A stretch of 6,428 bases of DNA from Flavobacteriales bacterium (GTDB taxonomy: Bacteria > Bacteroidota > Bacteroidia > Flavobacteriales_D > Crocinitomicaceae), in assembly GCA_947461185.1 (NCBI GenBank), contig CANHJY010000118.1, forward strand, positions 1 to 6,428, written 5' to 3'. The notes beneath the pieces were generated by a model. It was not told where the DNA came from and made no database searches. It saw only the letters and a list, made by a program, of their open reading frames with translations. Made by a program: the position numbers and the translations under genes. Below, in pieces: positions 1-4,797 of the stretch (position 1 is the stretch's first letter; each line of letters starts with the position of its first letter).

Positions 1-222
1 AGAAATAACATCGAGACCGGGCCTCAAATATAAATGATAGGTATTCCCCAAAATAATTTGCGCATTGATATCTTCCCTTAATTCTTGTTGATGAACACCT
101 TTAACGGTACCAGCGGTTCCAACAGGCATGAAAATTGGCGTTTCAATTATACCATGATCTGTATGTAAAAGTCCCGTACGAGCTTTACTATGGATATCTT
201 TTTGAAGTATATCGAAGTGCAT
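1..222 (-). CDS. tgt: Queuine tRNA-ribosyltransferase (tRNA-guanine transglycosylase), N-terminal part, cut by the window edge
   Basis: The minus strand reads 74 codons in frame from an ATG at 222-220 to base 1, with no stop, so this is the N-terminal portion of a longer gene. The protein is recognised from family blocks: [16 protein letters not shown] at about residues 27-42 and [15 protein letters not shown] at 55-69, both very close to bacterial Tgt. The enzyme exchanges guanine at position 34 of GUN-anticodon tRNAs for the queuine precursor preQ1, in the cytoplasm. The catalytic aspartates and the zinc-binding cysteines lie beyond the window and cannot be checked. The start fits the family's usual N-terminus, and a TATCTTTG promoter element lies 23 bases upstream. 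It is transcribed divergently from the glycosyltransferase gene. The family assignment is secure; integrity of the rest is unknown. Confidence 0.95.
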   Translation of the reverse strand, partial: MHFDILQKDIHSKARTGLLHTDHGIIETPIFMPVGTAGTVKGVHQQELREDINAQIILGNTYHLYLRPGLDVIS

Positions 223-245
223 AAATTGTTGAAAAAATCAGTTCA

Positions 246-253
246 CAAAGATA
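246..253 (-). promoter_or_regulatory. Candidate Bacteroidota promoter -7 element for tgt
   Basis: The minus strand reads TATCTTTG here, a perfect match to the TAnnTTTG -7 consensus of Bacteroidota sigma-70 promoters. It ends 23 bases before the tgt ATG, so transcription would start roughly 15-18 bases ahead of the start codon. I see no TTG or TTTG at the expected -33 spacing, so the assignment rests on this one element and its position. Confidence 0.5.
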
Positions 254-277
254 CATGTATTTCCTTAAGCGCCCCAT

Positions 278-298
278 CTTTGTACTCAAGCTTTGTAC
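278..298 (+). repeat. Two direct copies of CTTTGTAC, 13-base period, in the tgt/glycosyltransferase divergent region
   Basis: CTTTGTAC occurs at 278-285 and again at 291-298, separated by TCAAG. Each copy contains TTTG, and the bases in front (CATCTTTG at 275-282, AAGCTTTG at 288-295) each differ from TAnnTTTG at one conserved position. The repeat could be two overlapping weak promoter elements or a short operator in front of the glycosyltransferase gene. Chance occurrence in an AT-rich region is also possible. Confidence 0.35.
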
Positions 299-301
299 GA
301 A

Positions 302-1438
302 ATGCAATTTATACCCGCATTTGATTTAAATATCAAAACATTTCTATTTCTTCTTCTGGCCATTGCTGCCCTAATTCAGCTATTGTATTCCTTATTAATT
401 CATGCAAGACTTGCATTTCACAAAAAAACGTCATTTTCTGAGGAGTCTAAATGGGCTGCTGTATCTGTTATTATTGCCGCCAGAAATGAAAGTGAAAATT
501 TATACGAAAATCTACCTTTAATTCTGGAACAGCATTATCCTGAATTTGAAGTTATCGTGGTAAATCATCAATCAACTGACGATTCCTCTTATCTTTTAAA
601 CGCATATGCCAGTCAATACAACAATTTAAAAATTATTGAAGTGGCAAAAAGCAAACATTTAAAACCTGGTAAAAAATTACCAATTACGATAGGAATAAAA
701 GGTGCAAAATATGATTATCTCGTATTGACTGATGCAGATTGTAGGCCGAGTTCCAGAAACTGGCTCAAACAGATTTCAAAAAATTTAATGAATGATAAAG
801 AATTGGTTATAGGATACAGTCCTTATCAGCATAAAAAAGGTTTCTTAAATAAAATCATAAGATTCGATACCGCGTGGATTGGTATCAATTATTTATCGAT
901 GGCATTGGCTAAAATTCCATATATGAGTGTTGGGAGAAATTTAGCGTACACAAAAAATCTTTTTGAATCGGTTAATGGCTTTAAATCACATTATGCTGTT
1001 CCTTCAGGAGACGATGATCTTTATATTCAAGACGCTGCGAAAAAGAATAACTACAGCATTTGCGTTGAACCTGATTCTTTTATGATTTCAAGTCCCCACG
1101 AATCCTATTCTGGTTGGATCAGGCAAAAAACAAGGCATTTTTCAACATCCTCTCATTACAAGGTTTTCAAAAAGTTATTGTTAGGAATATATCCCCTTAC
1201 CTTGTTAATGATGTACATATCCTTTATTATTTTGTTGTGTGATGAAGAATACAGATGGCTTAGTTTAAGCATATTCCTATTTACAACAATAATAAAATGG
1301 TGGATTCAAGGGCTTTGCCTAAAGAAATTAGAAGGAGATAAATTTATTCCTTTCATACCTCTTTGGGATATTTTTTACGCCATATTGATGCCCATTTTGT
1401 TTTATACAACAGATAAAAAGGAAACTGTTAAATGGTAG
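302..1438 (+). CDS. Membrane-anchored family 2 glycosyltransferase
   Basis: The gene encodes 378 residues from ATG 302. An in-frame TTG at 293 could add three residues, but it lies inside a TTTG promoter-like motif, so ATG is preferred; the nearest in-frame stop upstream is at 266-268. One hydrophobic segment (about residues 12-34) precedes a cytoplasmic GT-A domain. Visible motifs are VIIAARNESENL (about 56-67), the nucleotide/metal-binding DADC (144-147), GRNLAY (211-216), the acidic SGDDDLY (235-241) and RQKTRHF (274-280). The last sits where processive synthases carry QxxRW, but the tryptophan is replaced by histidine. Three hydrophobic segments follow at about 291-313, 318-337 and 350-368. 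The family moves sugars from nucleotide donors to lipid or glycan acceptors at the inner membrane; donor, acceptor and pathway cannot be read from the sequence. No clear Shine-Dalgarno site is present. The stop overlaps the sigma factor start by 7 bases, implying co-transcription. Confidence 0.88.
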   Translation: MQFIPAFDLNIKTFLFLLLAIAALIQLLYSLLIHARLAFHKKTSFSEESKWAAVSVIIAARNESENLYENLPLILEQHYPEFEVIVVNHQSTDDSSYLLNAYASQYNNLKIIEVAKSKHLKPGKKLPITIGIKGAKYDYLVLTDADCRPSSRNWLKQISKNLMNDKELVIGYSPYQHKKGFLNKIIRFDTAWIGINYLSMALAKIPYMSVGRNLAYTKNLFESVNGFKSHYAVPSGDDDLYIQDAAKKNNYSICVEPDSFMISSPHESYSGWIRQKTRHFSTSSHYKVFKKLLLGIYPLTLLMMYISFIILLCDEEYRWLSLSIFLFTTIIKWWIQGLCLKKLEGDKFIPFIPLWDIFYAILMPILFYTTDKKETVKW

Positions 1439-2037
1439 ATATAGAGCACTTATCAGATAAAGCAAAATATGACTTATCACTGGTAGAATTAGCGAAATCA
1501 GGAAATCAAGCCGCTTACGCTGAACTCATGGACCGTTACCGTGAATCGATTTATTTCATGATGTATAAAATGGTCAAACATGCTGATGATGCTGATGACC
1601 TCACCATAGAAGCTTTCGGTAAAGCTTTCAGCAGATTAGAACAATATTCTCCTAGCTTTGCTTTCAGCACATGGCTTTTTAAAATCGCTTCCAATAATTG
1701 CATTGATTTTATTCGTAAAAAAAGAATAAAAGTAACTTCAATGGATACCGGCTTTACAACCAATGATGGAGCGGTTATCTTTGTGGACGCAAAAGCAAAT
1801 ACTTTAGATCCAGAGGAAACTATTATTCAAGGGCAAAAAGTCAGGCATATGCGTATGTTGGTGAGCAAACTAAAACCGAGATATCGCGTTCTCGTGGAAA
1901 AACGATACTTTGAAGAGTTGAGTTATGAAGAAATTTCGGAAGAGTTGAATTTACCTTTAGGCACAGTTAAAGCACAATTATTTCGAGCCAGAGATTTTCT
2001 TGCCAGTATGATAGATCAAACTAAAGACACCATTTGA
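1432..2037 (+). CDS. ECF-type RNA polymerase sigma factor (sigma-70 family)
   Basis: A 201-residue protein with the two-domain ECF layout. Region 2 spans about residues 27-100, including the core-binding stretch with DADDLTIEAFGKAF (52-65) and the -10 recognition part STWLFKIASNNCIDF (79-93) followed by basic RKKRIK. A linker of about 35 residues leads to region 4 (about 137-190), with the helix-turn-helix LSYEEISEELNLPLGTVKAQ (163-182). It lacks regions 1 and 3, as expected for this class. The ATG lies inside the last codons of the glycosyltransferase gene (7-base overlap), with AAGGA at 1418-1422 as a possible ribosome site nine bases ahead. It is probably translated with its upstream neighbour. 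No anti-sigma gene or membrane regulator adjoins it, unlike many ECF factors, so its control is unknown. Its target promoters cannot be deduced here. Confidence 0.92.
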   Translation: MVDIEHLSDKAKYDLSLVELAKSGNQAAYAELMDRYRESIYFMMYKMVKHADDADDLTIEAFGKAFSRLEQYSPSFAFSTWLFKIASNNCIDFIRKKRIKVTSMDTGFTTNDGAVIFVDAKANTLDPEETIIQGQKVRHMRMLVSKLKPRYRVLVEKRYFEELSYEEISEELNLPLGTVKAQLFRARDFLASMIDQTKDTI

Positions 2038-2041
2038 CTTG

Positions 2042-2049
2042 TATCTTTG
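2042..2049 (+). promoter_or_regulatory. Candidate promoter -7 element directly ahead of rsmG
   Basis: TATCTTTG matches TAnnTTTG perfectly and fills much of the 22-base gap between the sigma factor stop and the rsmG ATG. With a start point about seven bases after the element, the rsmG message would carry only a few untranslated bases. No -33 TTG is visible at 17-23 bases upstream, so this may be a weak or secondary promoter, or a chance match. Confidence 0.45.
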
Positions 2050-2059
2050 ATCATACTTT

Positions 2060-2680
2060 ATGGAACTCATTAAAAAATACTTTCCTGAAATCAACGAACT
2101 CCAATTAAAACAATTTGAAGCATTAGAATCCTTATACATACATTGGAACCAACAAATCAATGTTATTTCTAGAAAAGATACCGAGAATTTTTACGAAAGA
2201 CATGTTTTACATTCACTTGGCATAGCTAAAACCATCAGATTTCAAAAAGGAACAAATATTTTAGATATTGGAACTGGTGGTGGGTTTCCGGGCATTCCAA
2301 TGGCAATCATGTTTCCAGACTGTGATTTTACGCTGATTGACTCCATTGGAAAAAAAATAAAGGTTGTTAATGAAATAAGCCATTCTCTTGGACTTCAAAA
2401 TGTTACTGCAATACACGGAAGAGCAGATACTTTGAAAACAACATATGATTTCATAATCAGTAGAGCAGTAACGAACATTCCTGCCTTTTTGCCTTGGACA
2501 AGAAACAAATTTAGAAAGCACAATGCCAATTCTTTAAAAAACGGCATTCTTTACTTAAAAGGTGAAAATGTAGTCGATGAGTTAACAGAGCTCAAAATTG
2601 ATTTTAAAATATTTCCGCTCCAATCTTATTTTGAAGAAGAATTTTTCGACACCAAAGTTGTTTTGTACATCAAGGCATAA
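2060..2680 (+). CDS. rsmG: 16S rRNA (guanine-527-N7)-methyltransferase RsmG (GidB)
   Basis: The 206-residue product matches RsmG in length and motifs. RsmG uses S-adenosylmethionine to methylate N7 of G527 in the 530 loop of 16S rRNA, in the cytoplasm. Seen here: the N-terminal INVISRKD (33-40) and RHVLHSL (47-53) blocks, the SAM-binding loop ILDIGTGGGFPGIP (67-80), LIDSIGKKI (92-100) at the end of the second Rossmann strand, and SRAV (134-137). In other bacteria loss of RsmG gives low-level streptomycin resistance. A run of eight A's at 2350-2357 encodes the GKKI part. ATG at 2060 is chosen because the protein aligns with the family from its first helix. No Shine-Dalgarno site is visible; a TATCTTTG element stands 10 bases ahead. 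It follows the sigma factor by 22 bases and precedes cysC by 33. Confidence 0.96.
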   Translation: MELIKKYFPEINELQLKQFEALESLYIHWNQQINVISRKDTENFYERHVLHSLGIAKTIRFQKGTNILDIGTGGGFPGIPMAIMFPDCDFTLIDSIGKKIKVVNEISHSLGLQNVTAIHGRADTLKTTYDFIISRAVTNIPAFLPWTRNKFRKHNANSLKNGILYLKGENVVDELTELKIDFKIFPLQSYFEEEFFDTKVVLYIKA

Positions 2681-2713
2681 TTTCCTGCATTTTTTCATTA
2701 ATATTGTTTGCAA

Positions 2714-3304
2714 ATGCAGAATTTAACAAAACAAGAATTAACTATTGAGGCTAAAGAAAGATTTAAATTAAAAGGTCATAAGTCTTTAGTTATATGGTTT
2801 ACTGGGCTCTCAGGAAGTGGGAAATCTACTATTGCCAATCATTTAGATAAGTTATTTCATTCATATGGTCTTCACACTTACGTTCTTGATGGAGACAATT
2901 TGAGATTGGGGTTAAACAAAGATTTGAGTTTTACTCAAGAGGATCGCACTGAAAACTTACGGAGGGTTGCTGAAGTTGCTAAGTTAATGTCAGATGCTGG
3001 GATAATAACAATTGCGGCATTCATAACCCCCTTAGAAACAGACAGAAAACTTCTTAGGGATATCATAGGAGAAGAAAATTTATGGGATGTATTTATCGAT
3101 ACTTCTTTGGAAGAGTGCATCAGGCGCGACATAAAAGGTTTGTATAAAAAGGCATTGGCGGGAGCAATTTCAAATTTCACAGGAATAAGTTCACCTTTTG
3201 AACAACCTGTTAATTGTCTTCAGCATATTGAAACAGAGAAGAATTCCCCTGAGGAAGCCGCTCTAAAAATTTATAGCGCTATCAAGGATAGGCTTATTTT
3301 ATAA
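2714..3304 (+). CDS. cysC: Adenylyl-sulfate (APS) kinase
   Basis: CysC phosphorylates adenosine 5'-phosphosulfate at the 3' position with ATP, giving PAPS. From ATG 2714 the protein has 196 residues, the usual length of stand-alone CysC. It shows the Walker A loop GLSGSGKST (31-39), DGDNLRLGL (59-67) with the APS-binding segment, DRTENLRRVAEVAKLM (77-92), and the lid motif RDIKGLYKKA (138-147) followed by SNFTGI (153-158). The usual FISP reads FITP (103-106), placing threonine at the site of the E. coli phosphoserine. An in-frame TTG at 2708 would add two residues but lies within a TTTG motif (2702-2710, one base longer than TAnnTTTG) that could be promoter sequence. No sulfate adenylyltransferase domain is fused. 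It lies 18 bases before cysQ, which deals with the by-product of PAPS use. Confidence 0.95.
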   Translation: MQNLTKQELTIEAKERFKLKGHKSLVIWFTGLSGSGKSTIANHLDKLFHSYGLHTYVLDGDNLRLGLNKDLSFTQEDRTENLRRVAEVAKLMSDAGIITIAAFITPLETDRKLLRDIIGEENLWDVFIDTSLEECIRRDIKGLYKKALAGAISNFTGISSPFEQPVNCLQHIETEKNSPEEAALKIYSAIKDRLIL

Positions 3305-3322
3305 AAATCTACTTTTACATTC

Positions 3323-4111
3323 ATGAATCAAAAAGAATTATTGGTAACTGCTATAGAGGCAGCAATTGAGGCAGGCGAAAAAATTCTTAGCGTATACAAT
3401 TCTGAGGATTTTGGTATAGAAAATAAGGCCGATGAATCTCCTTTAACCAAGGCAGATTTATTAGCACACCAATGTATTTTATCTCACTTGGAAAAAACTA
3501 ATATTCCGGTTTTGTCCGAAGAAGGTGCCTCCATTCCTTATTTTCAGCGATCACAATGGAACAAAATATGGATCGTTGATCCATTAGATGGAACTAAAGA
3601 ATTCATTAAAAGAAATGGTGAATTTACCGTAAACATTGCGCTAATCAAAGATCAAACTCCCTGTATAGGTGTTGTTTATATTCCTGTTACAAAAACGATT
3701 TATTGGGGAGCTGAAGAACTAGGATCTTATTGTTACAGCATATCTGATAATGAACTTTTATTAAGACTTGACGATAAATTCAAACTTCCAAACATTTTAT
3801 CTAAACCTCTTTACACCATTGTTGCTAGCCGTTCGCATTTAACTGCTGAAACCCAAAATTTCATTGATGACATGAAACAAGTTCATGGAGAAATAAATAT
3901 CGTTTCGAAAGGGTCCTCGTTGAAAATGTGCATGGTTGCTGAAGGAACCGCAGATTGCTACCCACGATTTGCACCAACGATGGAATGGGATATAGCAGCA
4001 GGACATGCTGTTTGTAAATTTTCGGGAAAAACTGTTTTGGATTACTTAACCAAAAATGAAATGGTATACAATAGAGAAAACCTCCTCAATAATTGGTTTG
4101 TCGTTGCTTAA
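3323..4111 (+). CDS. cysQ: 3'(2'),5'-bisphosphate nucleotidase CysQ (PAP phosphatase)
   Basis: A 262-residue inositol-monophosphatase-superfamily enzyme. CysQ hydrolyses adenosine 3',5'-bisphosphate (PAP), released when PAPS is consumed, to AMP and phosphate, preventing PAP inhibition of sulfur metabolism and RNA-degrading enzymes. The Mg2+-binding motifs are intact: SEEG (65-68), DPLDGTKEF (86-94) and EWDIAAGHAV (221-230). The substrate-side KADESPLTKAD (35-45) also fits CysQ. CysQ is preferred over plain inositol monophosphatase because of the DGTKEF signature and the adjacent APS kinase gene. ATG 3323 gives the family's normal N-terminus; 18 bases separate it from cysC, so the two are probably one transcript. 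The gene ends in a TAA that overlaps the stop of the converging downstream gene. No obvious terminator hairpin with a T-tract follows. Confidence 0.95.
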   Translation: MNQKELLVTAIEAAIEAGEKILSVYNSEDFGIENKADESPLTKADLLAHQCILSHLEKTNIPVLSEEGASIPYFQRSQWNKIWIVDPLDGTKEFIKRNGEFTVNIALIKDQTPCIGVVYIPVTKTIYWGAEELGSYCYSISDNELLLRLDDKFKLPNILSKPLYTIVASRSHLTAETQNFIDDMKQVHGEINIVSKGSSLKMCMVAEGTADCYPRFAPTMEWDIAAGHAVCKFSGKTVLDYLTKNEMVYNRENLLNNWFVVA

Positions 4112-4650
4112 GAATTAAGCTTAAATTTCTTAAAGAAAGCATCCCAATTCCAAATAAAATTGGTCATCACTTCATCCATTCTCTTTAAAAACAATGGATT
4201 AGGCGCTTGCATTCTTTTGAAGTACTCATCTTGAAAATCATTCAAGTGATATTTATGGAAAACGGCTTTAGACATTCCATAAATCATATTTTTGGAAGGA
4301 TGATTAACACGCGTAATAAATGCTTGATATTCCCGAATAAGTTTTGTAAACTCTCCCTCGGTAATGTTGTAAATTTTTGAGAGCTTTTGAAAAATCAATC
4401 GTTCAACCCTTACCGCTTGCTCTGGATCAAATGTACTTTCGAGAAATGATAAGTTGCCTACTATTACAATCAGACCAAATTCAGCGTTAGACTCAGAAGC
4501 AATTTCTGGAGATCGCACAAAAACCACGTCTTCATTAATCATATTCGCTACTTCAATAAATCCATTGTCAATAGTATCAAACAAAGCATTTATAAAAATG
4601 TTAGCAACTTGATTGTCGGTAAGTTTTCTTTTTAACGATAGCCCAAGCAT
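4108..4650 (-). CDS. Conserved-looking hypothetical protein, 180 residues, function unknown
   Basis: I do not assign this protein to a named family. It reads from ATG 4650-4648 to a TAA at 4110-4108. There is no signal peptide or convincing membrane helix; the one hydrophobic run, FGLIVIVGNL (58-67), is short and more like a buried strand. The N-terminus is basic (LSLKRKL), the rest looks mainly helical, and the C-terminus is rich in aromatic and basic residues (NFIWNWDAFFKKFK, 164-177). The distinctive stretch RVNHPSKNMIYGMSKAVFHK (114-133), followed by APNPLFLKRMDE (149-160), would serve as a search signature. It is probably a soluble cytoplasmic protein. It has its own good promoter (4679-4711), is divergent from the cation ATPase gene and converges with cysQ, so it appears to be an independent single-gene unit. 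The coding call is firm; the role is open. Confidence 0.85.
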   Translation of the reverse strand: MLGLSLKRKLTDNQVANIFINALFDTIDNGFIEVANMINEDVVFVRSPEIASESNAEFGLIVIVGNLSFLESTFDPEQAVRVERLIFQKLSKIYNITEGEFTKLIREYQAFITRVNHPSKNMIYGMSKAVFHKYHLNDFQDEYFKRMQAPNPLFLKRMDEVMTNFIWNWDAFFKKFKLNS

Positions 4651-4678
4651 TATTTTAGTTGGTTGTTATTTGTTAACA

Positions 4679-4711
4679 CAAATTTAAAACTACTCTTCAT
4701 TTTTTCGGCAA
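4679..4711 (-). promoter_or_regulatory. Candidate Bacteroidota promoter for the 180-residue hypothetical gene
   Basis: On the minus strand a TTG (4711-4709) is followed after 22 bases by TAAATTTG (4686-4679), a perfect TAnnTTTG element. The spacing lies within the 17-23 bases reported for Flavobacterium-type promoters. The -7 element ends 28 bases before the ATG at 4650. This is the best two-part promoter in the window. Confidence 0.55.
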
Positions 4712-4724
4712 TCTAACACTCGAG

Positions 4725-4745
4725 GTTTTCAACGAAGTTTTCAAC
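4725..4745 (+). repeat. Tandem GTTTTCAAC repeat, 12-base period, in a divergent control region
   Basis: GTTTTCAAC occurs at 4725-4733 and 4737-4745, separated by GAA. It lies between the hypothetical gene (minus) and the P-type ATPase (plus), just upstream of the minus-strand -33 element. Two half-sites about one helical turn apart could bind a regulator, but no partner is visible. The rest of 4651-4797 shows no gene or terminator. Confidence 0.4.
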
Positions 4746-4797
4746 ATTTATCAATATGCAAAAAGAAATTATACTTTAATTTTCTTTCAAAAACTAA

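Noticed and set aside
302..1438. Glycosyltransferase as a processive cellulose or poly-N-acetylglucosamine synthase
   Set aside because: The QxxRW signature reads QKTRH, and no partner genes for polysaccharide synthesis or export adjoin it, so only a general family 2 call is justified.
1551..1763. Antisense open frame of 70 codons opposite the sigma factor gene
   Set aside because: It lies wholly within a well-supported gene on the other strand and its translation shows no domain-like pattern. The same applies to the antisense frames at 1978-2160, 2261-2521, 2935-3180 and 5505-5705.
4108..4134. AT-rich imperfect inverted repeat around the cysQ/hypothetical stop codons as a two-way terminator
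   Set aside because: The arms (TTAAGAATTAA and TTAAATTTCTTAA) pair only with bulges and a two-base loop, with no G+C stem and no T-tract. It also encodes the end of the minus-strand protein.
4737..4746. DnaA-box-like GTTTTCAACA and a possible replication origin, given the nearby rsmG (gidB)
   Set aside because: It differs from TTATCCACA at two positions. No box cluster, AT-rich unwinding region, dnaA, dnaN or mnmG is present, and rsmG is not near the origin in all phyla.
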